This document shows, piece by piece, positions 23,076-34,556 of a stretch of DNA of 64,000 nucleotides. The position numbers were made by a program, and so were the translations under genes. Within the stretch, counting starts at the first letter, position 1, and the number at the start of each line of letters is the position of its first letter. A model generated the notes under the pieces. The model was not told the DNA's origin and did no database searches. It was given only the letters and a program-made list of their open reading frames with translations. This stretch comes from Euryodendron excelsum (Eukaryota > Streptophyta > Magnoliopsida > Ericales > Pentaphylacaceae), in the NCBI GenBank assembly GCA_033060915.1, contig CM065387.1:29873001-29937000 (forward strand), read 5' to 3'.

Positions 23076-25103
23076 CTATTGCAACTTCCAAGCTTTCCTC
23101 CAGGACTTGCAGTGGATTTTCTTTGATTTTCTTCTTTTCAGCTTCCTCTTGGTCGATTTCAGTGAACAGGCTATCCAGATCACCTTCACTAAATTCGAAA
23201 GTGGGTTTGGTACTTTTGGCTCATCGATGCCCCAGCCCATATCCTCATAATTAAAGAGATTCTCTATTAGGCGATGCTCAGCCTCAGAGTATCTGGGGTG
23301 CAGGAATTCATCTCCCCAACCATCAGTGAGCACAGTATCAGTGGGAATGTCTTCCATGGGTTCTTCCACGGGCCAGTCAAAGGGATCTTACTCTCCATTT
23401 GTGTTGTAAAGATAGATAGGGCATGGCGGTGGCTCTTCTTCCCAGTCACTTTCTTCCTCAGCCCCTAACTCTCCTTCAAAATATTTCGCAGCTATGATGC
23501 CGTTAGGGTCTGCTTCCCCCTCCGTGATTATGTTAACAATATGATCTGGTAGGGGATTTGCAGTGACATTGAGCGCGGGGGCCGATTTTGCTTCTTGGGT
23601 ATTGATGACTTTACTATCAATGAGCTCTTGGATTTTATGATATAAAGAGAAATAGGACTCTATATCATGCCCCTATCCTCTAGAATGATATTCACAGGTA
23701 AGGGCAGGATTGAAAGTTGGAGGCAATGGGCTTGGTAACGGCTGCGGGGGTATGGGGTTCAGGTGCTTGGCTTTGAGGAGCTCGTGGTAAGCCTCCGTTT
23801 GAGAGCATGCTAAGCGAGTGAATTCTCGATTCTGATAGTTGTTTCTGTTAGGGTTAGAGTATGGTCGGACTACAATAGGTCCAGGAGCAGGTGCTTGAAC
23901 ATTGGCGACAGGAATGTTGACAATAGGAGTAGGCGGTCGCGGTCGAGCTTGATATTGGGGATAGTATGGCTGCTGCTGCGTTGGCAAAATAGCAAATACC
24001 TCTCCCTCTTTCTTGCCAGTACGTAAGGTGGTTGCTACCTTCTTGGCTACATTTGCAAATCCCTCACCTATCTTAGCATAAGGATTCGTGATTCTGCCAG
24101 TTTTTAATCCATTCTTGATCATTTCCTCTTGCATTATCAGCTCAAAAAAACTCTTCGCAATGCTTGGGCATAAGCTTTCATAATATAGGCCTTGGAAGGT
24201 GTTCAAAAACAACTGTACATACTCTTTTTCCACTAGCGGAGGATTGACTTGAGAAGCTGCCTCCCTCCACCTTAGAGCATAGCTCTTAAATCTTTCTTTC
24301 TCCTCTCGGGTCATCATCATTAAGGCACACCTATCCATGGTGAGGTCATTGTTGTGTTGGTATTAGGATCGGAAGGCCATGACCAACTCGTTCCAGGTTG
24401 TTATCTTCCTTAGATCTAAATGGGTGAACCATTGTAAGGCGGGCCCAGTCAGGCTATGTTGAAATTACTGCATCAGGAGTTTGGGGTCATTCCCATGACC
24501 GCTTAGCGTGCCCGCATATAGTTTTAGGTGAGCCACAGGATCCCTACTTCCATCATACTTTTGGAAATCGGGTATCTTGAATTTGGGTGGCCTTGGATGA
24601 TCGAAAAAGAAGCATAGTTCATCATAAGATGTCCCACTGAAGGCGTCATGACCATGTAGGCTGCGTAGGGACTCTTCTAAACCTTATATCTTTTTATCAA
24701 AGGGAACCGGGTTTTCCTTCTTTGATATAGCAGTCAACAAGATGGTTTCAGGACTATCTTCTTCTCCTTCCTCGATATGCACCGCTTTGGGGAGTTCCTT
24801 GATCTTCCTTGTATTGTCAGTTCACAGGAGGACCCTTGGCAAGGTAGCTTCAGTTTCTTTGGGGTGGGACTTTGAGGCTAAAGGATTGACGGCAGGTCCT
24901 TTGAAGGCCATTAGTTGTACGAGCTTGAACGTCTCGTCTATTTTCACCTTCATCTCATTCACTTCCTTCCGTGTCATTGGGCTATTCTGTTGATCAGGGG
25001 TGTTGCCTTTACTTATCATTTGCACTGCTCGTTGTTGGGTAAAGACTGGTGTTCGGAGTACAGAAGGCACTCGTGTTCCTCTCTTTCCTTTTCTGGGAGC
25101 AAT
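23076..25103 (-). pseudogene. gag: gag pseudogene of E1 (Ty3/gypsy retrotransposon gag)
   Basis: Read leftwards from 25103, a basic N-terminus (IAPRKGKRGTRVPSVLRTP) begins with ATT inside ACCATTGCTCC, where an ATG would be expected. The capsid-like core lies at about 24360-24580 and 23870-24338. DPVAHLKLYAG, SLTGPALQWFTHLDL and TTWNELVMAF match the retrotransposon gag pattern, followed by ALMMMTREEKERFKSYALRW and YVQLFLNTFQGLYYESL. After a Pro-rich linker comes a knuckle-like segment, CEYHSRG-stop-GHDIESYFSLYHKIQ; the Cys usually found after 'ES' is Tyr here. Several internal stops (for example at 23673) make it non-functional. In the family gag forms the cytoplasmic particle that packages the RNA. 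No protease or pol follows. Confidence 0.85.
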
Positions 25104-25583
25104 GGTGACCTAAAAATGCAAGCAGGTCTCACTAAAACTATTACTAGTCTTTTGCAAGACGAAGGGGAAACAGAAAATAAGAAAAATCAAGAAAAGGATC
25201 ATATGTTAGTTTTTGGATTGGGAAAAATTTTATGCAATGCATGACTTAGGGATGCCCCTACCTTTTGAGGGGAACTAAGCATGATGCTTTAGCTCAAGCT
25301 TTGGAGATAAGGCCTTACCCTGTTACACAATATTATACCTGTATCTGTAGCCATTTATTCATTTAACAGAAACAATAATTTTATTGAGATGAACTTCTTT
25401 TGTGCATAGAATTTTCATAAGTACATTGAAACAAGGAAGGGAGAAAATTTTCCTTGGGATTTTCACCCATTCTATCTTTTACATTTGAAATCCTAAACTA
25501 CTCTTGAATCTTCAGATTTGCCTTATTGGATGAAGGTCGGTGAGAGACCTTCATTTTGGATTGCCCCTTACGTTATTGGTAAC
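25104..25583 (-). other. E1 leader, part 2 (gag-proximal)
   Basis: Untranslated leader of E1. It aligns with E3 47560-47915 ('cctaaactactcttga.tcttcagattcgcctt'). It continues after the E2 insertion at 34860. Confidence 0.7.
25579..25583. repeat. Left TSD of E2 (GTAAC)
   Basis: GTAAC directly precedes the E2 terminus TGTCGTGCCC and recurs at 34860-34864. Confidence 0.9.
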
Positions 25584-25734
25584 TGTCGTGCCCAGATTTT
25601 TCGCACTCGAGGGATACACACACAAGCGGGAAAAATGGTGTACTCTCTCATTAGAACTCACCCTCCTAGAAGAATGAGTGTGACTAGGTTTGAATTGAAA
25701 ATTGGTTTGAATAAAGGGCTTTTGAAAAAAGTTT

Positions 25735-25744
25735 GGAGTCGCCA
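25735..25744 (-). other. PBS-like motif inside the E2 LTR
   Basis: GGAGTCGCCA here reads TGGCGACTCC on the minus strand, identical to the first ten bases of the E1 primer-binding site, but it lies 151 bp inside the LTR. A 7-bp-arm hairpin (CCTAACT...AGTTAGG) adjoins it. The same arrangement occurs at 37746, 48759 and 54735. Confidence 0.6.
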
Positions 25745-26149
25745 CCTAACTTGATTAAGGTGAGTTAGGTTACCTAAAAACTAAGCATAATCCAAAAACT
25801 ACACTTAGGGTTTTGGAAAAACGGTTTTAAAAATATCTCCTCAAGAGAGGGTTTTTAAGAAAACAGGTTGTTTGGCAACCTTTGGAAAAAATTTAGCCCT
25901 TTTTGAAAAATAACTCCTTTCGTTCTTTGAAATCAGTGATCTAGGTTCAGAAGTTGGTTACGTGTAGGGAAGACGCACTAAGCCATCACCCAACCCCGCC
26001 CTTTCGGTACCTACATGTCAATCTACCCTAGATTCACCTATGAAAGTCTTCAACTAACTATAGTCAATTCTATCCACTTTGAAAAAGAATGTTTGAAAAG
26101 AAACTAACATGGTGCATGATATGCAAGTGCAAGAAAGGAGACATGATTT

Positions 26150-28010
26150 TGAAATAAATTTGAAAAGAAGAATTTGATTTGATTTTAGAAGAGAGATTTG
26201 AAAGGATAGATTTGAAATTGAAAAGTTTGAAAAATTAGAAATAGAGATTTGGAAATACAAATTTGAAATTGGAAGTTTGAAAATAGATTGGAGATTTAAA
26301 AAGATTGTGGAATTTGAGATTCGGAAAATGTGAAGACATTTGAAATTTGAAAAAAGTTGTGACCGCACCCATGAGGGTTGCCTACGTATCCTTTTGGAGG
26401 AATCAGGTCAGTCGTAGTTCGGACAAGAGTTCGATTGAAAGGAGATTGATTTGGAAAAAAGAGATTGAATTGGAAATTGGATTAGAAGATTGAGAGATTG
26501 AACTTTGATTGAAAGATCTGAAAAGACTTGACTTTGGAAAACTAGACTTAGAAACTTAGAAAAGGAGGATTGGACTTGACTTGGAAAGATTTTCGAAAAG
26601 AATTGACAGAAATGTTGGACTTGGAAGATTTGGAAAGATTGGATTTAGGAAATGTTCGAATTAGGAAAGGTTCACATTAGGAAAGTATCATTTTAGGAAA
26701 GTTTAGTTTAGGAAAGTTTCATTTTTTGGAAAGTTTTCGGATTAATAAAGTTTCAACTTAGGAAAGTTTTGAATTAAGAAAGTTTTATTTTAAGAAAGGT
26801 TTTGAAATAGGAAAGTGTTGAATTTAGATATGTTTTGAATTAGAAAAAGTTTTGTTTAAGAAAGGTTTAGAATTGGCAAAGTTTCAAGTTAAGAAAGTTT
26901 TGAATTTGGAAAGCTTAGAATTTTAGAAAGATTTGGAAATTTAGAAAGTTAGGATTTTGAAAAGATTTGGGTTTAGAAAGTTATAACTTAAGAAAGTTTT
27001 GAACTTGGAACGATTTGAAATTTAAAGAGTTTAAGATTTAGAAAGTTTTAGAGTTTAAGTTTTAGAAAATCTTGAAATTAGGAAAGGCTTGAATTTAGGA
27101 AAGGTTTGAAAACTTAGATTTGGAAAGTTGAGATTTGGAAAGAGATAGAATTAGAAAAAGGTTGAATTAGGAAAGGTTTGAAAATTGAATTTTAACATTT
27201 AGAAAAGATTTTTGTGTTCAAGTTTTGGAAAGTAGAAGATTAGGAAGGGTTTGAATTAAGAAAAATTTAGACTAGGAAGGGTTAAAATTCCTATTTCCTA
27301 AAGCAAGGGATTGGATTTTGTTTCTAAAAGAGAAAGTTTGATTTTGTTTCAAAAAATAGAGGATTGGATCTAGTTTCCTAAACAGGAAGATTTGATTTGG
27401 TTTCCTAAAGGAAAGATGGGATTTGGTTCCCTAAACGGAAGATTGGAATTGACAAGGATTTGGAAAGGGAAGTTTTAGAACCCTTAGATTTAGAAGGCTA
27501 TAGTTTTGACGTAAAAAAGAGGTTTTAAAAATGTGTATGGTTTGGATGTGTAAACAAGAGGTTTTGGAAACCTAGGTTTTAAGGCAAGTTTGAAAACCAT
27601 GTTTTTGGGAAGAAAATTAAGGTTTCCTAATTGTGGGTTCTAGGGCTTGACTTGGGCTCTAAGGAAAGGGATTTTTTTGGAAAGTATGTCTTTGGAAACG
27701 AAGATTTTGGAAGGAAATCCTAGAAAGGAGTTTCTAGAAGGAAGATTTTGGAAAGAGATTTTTTGGAAACGAAGATTTTTCGAGAAAGTTTTTCTAAGAA
27801 AGAGACCTAGGGAACGTTTTTTGGAGAGTGGACTTTGGAGAGAGCGTTTTGGAAAGGAGTTGAAAAATGAAGTTTTGAAAAATAAATTCTTGGAAGGAGT
27901 TTTTGAAAACGACTTTGGAAAGGAGAGTTTTAGGAAAGTATATTGAAAAAGAAATTTTTAGAAAGAGAGACTTTTGAAAAGAGAGTTTTTAAAAGGTATA
28001 AAAATGTCTC
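26150..28010 (-). repeat. Purine-rich degenerate repeat domain of E2 LTR
   Basis: The plus strand shows hundreds of bases of 'ttaggaaagttttgaa' variants spaced about 18-20 bp. Purines dominate one strand for nearly 2 kb. Confidence 0.85.
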
Positions 28011-28877
28011 ACTTTCCTAGAGCAATTCCAACCATAAGAGGGTTAGAACCACTTTAGGAAAGCGGTTTTGAAAACAACAAGATTTGAAAATATGGACCAT
28101 ATTGGTCACTTTGAATGTAACACTTTCCTAAAGCAACCCTAGCCATGGAAAAGCTAGAATCACCCTAGGATTGTGATTTTGAAACATGTTTTGAAAAAGG
28201 AGATTTTGATGCACTTTTGAAAACAAGTTTAATGTAAGCTTTGAAAACGAGTTTGAAAATAATTTTTGGAAGAATACAAGATGATGATATGCACAATACA
28301 ATTTTGGGGCCGTGAACATACAAGGTTAAGGCTTCACCACATAATCAAGGGGGTCGGATCCACGTGGTCTCCGGTTAGCCTAAAGGAAAGCCCCCGACAC
28401 GGTGACCCTCCGATAGTCTAATCCTACATATGGATCGAGAGTCCCCTTATTTCAAGCATGCAAAGAAATGGGGGAAAAGAGATGGGGGATTAAAATAGAG
28501 AAAACCCAAGTGGGTTAGGAAAGAGAAGAGAGAGGTGCAAGTGTAGAAATTTAAAGAGAAAACCTACAGTATGTATCGTTTATTTTGCGTGCCTTGCTTG
28601 TCTTCGATCTTCGTCTTGATCTTCGTCTTCAATCTTCAAGAGTTGTCTTCAAACTTCAGATTGCAGCTCTTCCAGTCTTCAAAGGAGAGTTGGAGGCTAA
28701 TGTATAAGTGTGTGAGGGTGTGTAGGAGTGTATATGAGGCTAGGGTTTAGTGTATGGTGGCTAGGGTTTGGAAAACCAAGGGAGGCTAGGGTTTAGGGAG
28801 TGCACGAGCTATGTATATCGAAACATATGATTTTTAGACTGAGTTTGCGGACCTCTTTTACGTTGGAGGAGGCTCTG

Positions 28878-28885
28878 TATTTATA
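28878..28885 (-). promoter_or_regulatory. TATA box of E2 LTR
   Basis: The minus strand reads CCTCTATAAATACAGAGCC. Palindromic GTGGCGCCAGG / CCTACGCCACTAGG modules lie at 28914-28975 on its upstream side. Confidence 0.75.
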
Positions 28886-29329
28886 GAGGTGGAATAGACC
28901 TGGCCCCTGTTGCAGTGGCGCCAGGCCAAAAATGCTTCTGGCACCACTCCTACGCCACTAGGAGTGGCGCCAGCCAATTAGGAAACTATTAAGGTCAGCA
29001 AGCATTGTATCTTTGACTAGATTTGGGCGCTTGTACTAGTGACTACCATGCAATTTTTAGCCTAGCTTCACTAGGAGTGACTCCGAAAAGTCCGAGAATG
29101 ATTTGAAGAGGCCGGGAATGACCCGGAGAGCTAGAACAAGGCAAGAACACTTTGAATAGTGTCCCGGAGGTGTTTGACTTGAAAAATGAGGATAGGATGT
29201 GTCGGAAGGGTTGACCAGGCCTTTAGGGGCAAAACGGTCAATTGGATTGGGAAGCTGCCGAGACGGACTTGGATTGTCCCAGAAGAAGACTTGAGATTTG
29301 GAAACATTATTCAGAATGTTCCCAAAGGT

Positions 29330-29840
29330 TTCCGATTTGATACCCAGAGCCGGTGTGGTTGGAAAAGGAGACCGGCCCTCTAGGGGCAAAACGGTCATTT
29401 TACACCGGGTTTGCCGGAACTGACTCGGAATGATTCGGAAAGGTAAAGGGAGGTTGAGAACACTACAAAAAAATAGTCTCAGAAGGTTACTGGTTTGATA
29501 CCCAGAGCCGGTGTGGTCAGAAAAGGAGACCGGCCCACCAGGGGCAAAACGGTCATTTTGCACTGAGTTTGTTGGAACTGACTCGGAACGATCCGAAAAG
29601 GTAGAGAAAGGTTGAGATTACTATAAGAAGTAATCTCAGAAGGTTACCGGTTTGATACCCAAAGCCGGTGTGGTCAGAAAAAGAGACCAGCCCACTAGGG
29701 GCAAAACGGTCATTTTGTACCGGGTTAGCCGGAATTGACTCGAAATGATCCGAAAGGATAGAGAAAGGTCGGGAATACCATAAGAAGTATTCTCGAGAAG
29801 TTTCCGGTTTGATACTCAGAGCCGGTGTGGTTCCGGGGCG
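29330..29840. repeat. 158-bp tandem repeats in E2 LTR
   Basis: The landmark CCGGTGTGG recurs at 29350, 29508, 29665 and 29822 (periods 158, 157, 157). Each unit contains 'aggggcaaaacggtcatttt', 'gactcggaatgat' and 'ggtttgatacccagag'. The same unit is in tandem in S2. Confidence 0.9.
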
Positions 29841-30090
29841 TTCAGATGCCTAGGGGCAAAATGGTCATCTTGACCGAAAAGTCTTGGAAAAGGCCCAAGG
29901 GGCAGTTTGGTCATTTTTTACCAAAGTGGGCTAGCAGTCACTGGTGTTGACCTGGGTTTTGAGTGTTTCTGCCACTCTGACAGAGGCCGCGTGATACAGA
30001 GATTTGTTGGCAATTCCCTATATCAACCTGCTTATGAGTATTTTCGCTACTCTGATGGTTGTGATGTTTGCGAGTATTCCCACTACTCGG

Positions 30091-30362
30091 ACCGTCTCGA
30101 GGAATAAACTGTCTCGAGAAAGGGATTGAAAAGGGGACTTACCATCTTCAGAAAGACGTGCCTGATTTAGAACCGTCTCGAGGAATAAACTGTCTCGAGA
30201 GAGGGATTGGAAAGGGGACTTACCGTCTTCAGAAAGACGTGCCTGACTTGGAACCGTCTCGAGGAATAAACTGTCTTGAAAGGGACTTACCGTCTTCGAA
30301 AAGACGTGCCTGATTTGGAACCTTCTCGAGGAATAAACTGTCTCGAGAGAGGGATTGGAAAG
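30091..30362. repeat. 81-bp tandem repeats with CTCGAG cores in E2 LTR
   Basis: The landmark ACCGTCTCGAG recurs at 30091, 30172, 30253 and 30319 (periods 81, 81, 66). Each unit holds two CTCGAG-type sites around AATAAACTGT. Confidence 0.92.
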
Positions 30363-30537
30363 GACAATGCCCCTAAGGGCATTTTGTCTCTATTTGGGCC
30401 TGGCAGGCCCGCGAAGCGATGGACATACGGGATTTGGACTTAGAAGGTTGGTTTCGATTGTAATATGCCCACAATGACTTGAACACAAGTCTAGACGGAG
30501 TGTAAACTGCCGAACGGTCAAAAATGGGGTGCTTACA

Positions 30538-30557
30538 GCTGCCCCTCTTTTTCTGTC
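30538..30557 (-). promoter_or_regulatory. Polypurine tract of E2
   Basis: The minus strand reads GACAGAAAAAGAGGGGCAGC immediately before the 3' LTR end. Confidence 0.85.
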
Positions 30558-31578
30558 TTTGCTTGTCAAAGACAGAAAACGATAAAAGTAAGAGTCCTAT
30601 GTTGACCGTAAGGTAGTCGGAGGGACAGATATTGGGAATCTTTCGACAACAGGGGTCGAAAACGGATAGCGGGCCACAAAGGCCTTCGAAAATGAGATTT
30701 GGCGGGAAAAAGGGCAAAGCTGCCCAGAATGTGTAGGGAATTCACTTTGATCTAAGACTTGAGTTTTGAAATCTTGTTGGACAGAAAACTTGGAAAGAAT
30801 TTGGAGACTAGTATTTTAGGAGACATTTTGGAGGTAAGAATTTAAGAACTCTTTCGGATTTGAAAATTTTTGAGATTGACAAGGATGCAGAATGGAAAAC
30901 TTTGGAACTTGATAGAAATTTTGGAAGGAAGAAATTTTGGAGTGAAACCTTGAAAATTTTTGAGGATTTATTTTATCTAAGACTTTGTTTTTTTTTTTTT
31001 TTTTAAAAGAAAAGTTTGGGGGGAATCTTAAACCTGATTGGAAAAGGGATTTTCTTGAAGAACTGAATCAGAAAAACTTGGAGATGGATTGAAAATTTTA
31101 AGATCTGATTTTGAAAATGAATTTTGACCCTGATTTTCAAAGTAGAATTTGATTTTAAGAAGTGATTTTTGAAGATGAATTTTTGGAAAAGACAATCAGA
31201 AAACCTTTTGAAAACTGATTTTGGAAAGGAACTTTTAGAAGAACGAATTTTTGAAAACTTTTGAAGGACAATAATAGGAAACCATTGGGAAACTAATTTT
31301 TGAAAAAGAACTTTTGAAGGGAAGAAGTTAAGAAACTTTTTGAGAAATTTTTAAAGAACCTTTGAGAGTTGATTTAGAAAAGAAACTTTGAATAAAAAGT
31401 TTAAGAAACCCTTTAAGTTGGTTTGAGTAGAATTTATATGAAAGTTAATGTCATTCATTTTCATTTATATCTATCTTTGGTTATTATCATTATTAATTTT
31501 TTCCTTACTTTTATTTTTTATCTTTTTGAATTGCATATACCATGTATGAATACCTCTTACCTTGACTCACCTTTGAGG
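30558..31578. other. E2 non-coding region ahead of the antisense gene
   Basis: It aligns throughout with E3 42036-43044. It is A/G-rich ('gattttgaaaactgattttgg') and no gene is seen. The last 150 bp are T-rich and end at the position of a 3' splice site in E3. Confidence 0.6.
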
Positions 31579-32594
31579 ACAGCATACGCAGGCGATAACG
31601 GTTCCAATGGGAGACACTGCTTCGGGAAGGTGGACCAAACAGATTATGTCTGCAACTTCAGCCGCTCTAGGGGTAGTTAGTACTCTACCAATCGAGCATC
31701 TTCTAACTAGAGTGGGAGGGGGGAGAAGATCTCCAGTCGACCCTTTCCCTTTAGTCAAGCCAGCCTTTGAAAAGAAAATGAATGTTGAAGTTTCCCACCT
31801 TTTGACCTTTACGATGGCCGATGCTATTTTAAGTCGATTGTGGATTTGGTATGACGAATATCTTTCAGGTGAGCAAAACATTTTTCACCGTTTCTTTGGT
31901 TGCATGGCTTCTCTCCTATTGGAGCAGCTTGTTTTCTGGCAATGGTTCCATTTTGGCCACCTGACTCGTCTTTCTTGGGGAATGTGAGCTTGCCCCTACT
32001 CCCCATGAGTATGGCTTCCTCCTAGGTCTTTGGGATGGTTCAGCTGACATTATGAGACCTACTTTTCCTAATGGCTGGGTTGCGATTGTCTCTTCTCAGC
32101 TTGGGCTCCGTTATGCGGCCTTTTCTTCTGATCTGCTAGCCCAGTTTCCTCATGTCCCGGTGAAGTTCCTATTTCCCTCATTTTAAGTTTGCGACAGATA
32201 GGGGACTGGTATACTCCTCAAGATTGGTCCATTTCTCCATGGTAACCCTAGCTCTGCTTCTCCTGAACTTGTTGATGTTTCCGCTGGGCGGGATGACTTG
32301 GTCGATTGTCGGTTATGTACACTGCTTGTCAAGATCCGTGAGGGACACTCCCATACTCCTATGGTCATGGGAGAGACCTTCGTGAGCCTTATCAGACTCC
32401 GACAGGGGGATGCTCATTGTTGGGGATGTACTTCATTATTCCAGCTTTAGGTGATCGGACACTTATTCACTACCCTTCTTTCGAAGTCGTTTGATTGGGG
32501 AGATCGAGGGTGGGTCATTGCCCCATTCTCTATTTCTTATTAGTCATAGAAATCTGAGCTTTCTGAGGTGTGAGCCGGTACTGGAGATATCTGA
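31579..32594 (+). pseudogene. Antisense cargo gene remnant of E2, DUF7745-like
   Basis: It is homologous to E3 43045-44068. The start codon is degenerate (ACA at 31579, where E3 has ATG), as is the splice-acceptor position (GAGG instead of CAGG). Recognisable pieces include PVDPFPLVKPAFEKKMNVEV, LSRLWIWYDEYLSGEQNIF, 'HEYGFLLGLWDGSADIM' in another frame, and near 32330 a VKIREGHSHTPMVMGETFVSL-like stretch spread over frames. Several frameshifts and stops break it. The EYGFLLGL and 'GCASLFQLWVIEHL' (E3) patterns recall DUF7745, a plant domain of unknown function common in transposons. The domain call is from memory of the pattern and needs a profile search. Confidence 0.55.
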
Positions 32595-34556
32595 GGGGTG
32601 GCTTTAGCTCCTTTTTATGTTTTTCCTTGTTCATTGTTTCCTATTTGAGAGAGACAAAAAGACAAAGAGTGAGTTTTTGTGCAAAAATAGTTTAAAAATG
32701 CCCCGGTAAGGGGTGTCATCATTTTTTTATAATGATTGCCCATGGGATTAAATGCATGATCTATTTTTTATGAATGCACATTTTTATATAAGAATTGAAT
32801 CGAATGCATATCCTATTTTTTTTTATGAATGCACAGGTTCACACAGAAGTGAAAATGAATGCATGTTATATTTTTGGACAATGCATATACAGGAATAGAA
32901 TTAAATGCAATGTCCCCCATTTTTGTGATAAATGTAAGAATTGAATTAAATGCATGACCTACTTTCTTACAAATGAACAGGTTCATACAGGAATACAGTT
33001 GAATGCATGAATAGATACAAACTTTGCAGAAGTCTAAATGGATTTACAAGTTATACAAGTCATGGATGCATCAGTACTACATGTATATAAACTATTTATA
33101 AAGAATGCCCCAGGATTACCCCAGGACCCATACTCTGAAGATTCTGTTTCCTTTCCAGGATTCTGCCCCATTCAGTTTTGTCCCATTCATATTTGGGTGT
33201 GATAGCATTTGCACCATTCTCCAGGGATCTTGACCTTTTGGTTTGCTATCCTATCCCTACTTTCTACAGGGTTGCTGTTTGAGGTTTTTCTGATCTCACT
33301 TGGTTTTCTCTCTCAGATCTCCAAAATGCTACCATGGCTCGAGCGACAACTCGCATGCCCTTTGCAGAGCGATAAGCAGCTAAGTCCTCAATCCGAGAAG
33401 ACTTCTTTTAGGACCGTAATGTAGGCTGGGTTTAGAGGTTGTAAGAAACGAAGGGATATTTAGGCTCAAAGATCTTCTTTTAGTGGGTTATTTAAACCAA
33501 AACCATCTGAGCATACCTTGGAGCATGAGATTGCCCCTTGCATTCCCTTTCAGTTCTCCTTTGTCAGCCTAGTTGTCTTGGTATTGTTCGGGCTTATTTG
33601 GACGAAGCAATTTTCTTTAATCAGAGAGGACTTTAATTTGGACTGTAACGTAGGCTAGGTTAAGGGGTTTATGAATGAACGGGATATGTAAGCTCAAATT
33701 TGATGTTGCTTCCAGTAGGGTTTAGATCTGCACCATCCTTGGTTGGTCTTCCAGTGGGGTTTCATCCCCTGATATCCTCCTCTAGCTTCAGAAACATGTC
33801 TGGCTCATTTAGATCAAGTAATCCTTCTCAATCAGAGTGGACTTTAGTAGGGTTGTAATGTAGGCCATAGTTTGGGGTTTAACAAGAAAGGGTAAAGGCT
33901 CAAACCTATTGCTTCTACTGGGCTTTCTTACTACCTAGGATCACCTTTGAATATATATACTTTAAAGAGTTCACTTTTCTTGTAGTTCAATCCTTGATCT
34001 TGTAACAGAGTTGTCTGACATTTGTCTCGGACTTCTCGCCTTTTTATATGTTCTTTAAGATAATACAAATATATATATATTTTTTTTCGGCCTCCTGCCC
34101 CCTGGCAACTCTTTTTCCTTTCTCTTTTTTTTTTTCATCTCTTTCCTTTCTTTTCTTGTAACGAACAATTCTGTACCCTCTTTTCTCAGACCTTTTCCTT
34201 AACAATTCAATCTAACCCATTGTGGGTGGTGATTCCTAGGTTGGGGTTTCTTTCTAGAGAAAAAAGGTAACTGACTCAACAAGTTTGTCAAGGGTTGCTT
34301 TTAACTGTATGGGAAATGAAATGAGGGCCTTTCTTCATTTTGAACAAAATTGTTTGATCCATAGAGCCTTCACGTTACTTCAACTTGATGGTCGATGACA
34401 TTCTCTGCCAGATCTTCTGCTGCTTGTCTGCCCCAGTGTGGGGGGATTGTCTCGGATCGGGGTTGATAAGAAAAATCTTCTGCTTTCGGCGATGCACTAA
34501 TGGGTTAAGCAAAGGGATTATTTTTATGTATGGTAGAAGAAATGAGGGCCTTTCAT
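32595..34556. other. E2 region downstream of the antisense gene, with degenerate 220-bp repeats
   Basis: Three related segments start at about 33370, 33606 and 33830. Each contains a 'ga(g/c)aagacttcttttaggaccgtaatgtagg'-type core and then 'gggttt...gaa.gggata..taggctcaaa'. The order is the same in E3 (44780, 45010, 45225). The stretch 32740-33010 is rich in 'aatgcatgacctatttttt' and 'cacaggttcatacaggaat' repeats. No gene is seen. Confidence 0.7.

Larger units (their letters stand above)
25584..30537 (-). mobile_element. E2 3' LTR (4954 bp)
   Basis: This is the most complete uninterrupted minus-strand LTR in the window. Its plus-strand ends are TGTCGTGCCCAGATTTTTCG and GGGGTGCTTACA, so TG...CA is kept. 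It contains, left to right, a PBS-like motif (25735), the 'ccgcacccatgagggttgcctacg' block (26365), purine-rich repeats (26150-28010), the splice-donor position (mutated, CCTACAGT), the TATA box (28878), 158-bp repeats and 81-bp repeats. Confidence 0.92.

Noticed and set aside
14490..25583. Reading E1 as a plus-strand element because the PMD gene is on the plus strand
   Set aside because: The TATA boxes, polypurine tract (12077), PBS (35876) and gag all give leftward transcription, so the PMD gene is antisense.
29057..29563. 168-codon minus-strand frame, with similar frames at 10413, 40548 and 57586
   Set aside because: These frames lie in the 158-bp LTR repeat region of each copy and arise from the shared repeat. 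They have stops in other copies and no domain. Their recurrence reflects LTR homology, not coding.
31567..31881. Minus-strand 104-codon frame overlapping the E2 cargo gene
   Set aside because: It is a shadow of the plus-strand pseudogene, which has a homologue in E3 with matching protein blocks on the plus strand.
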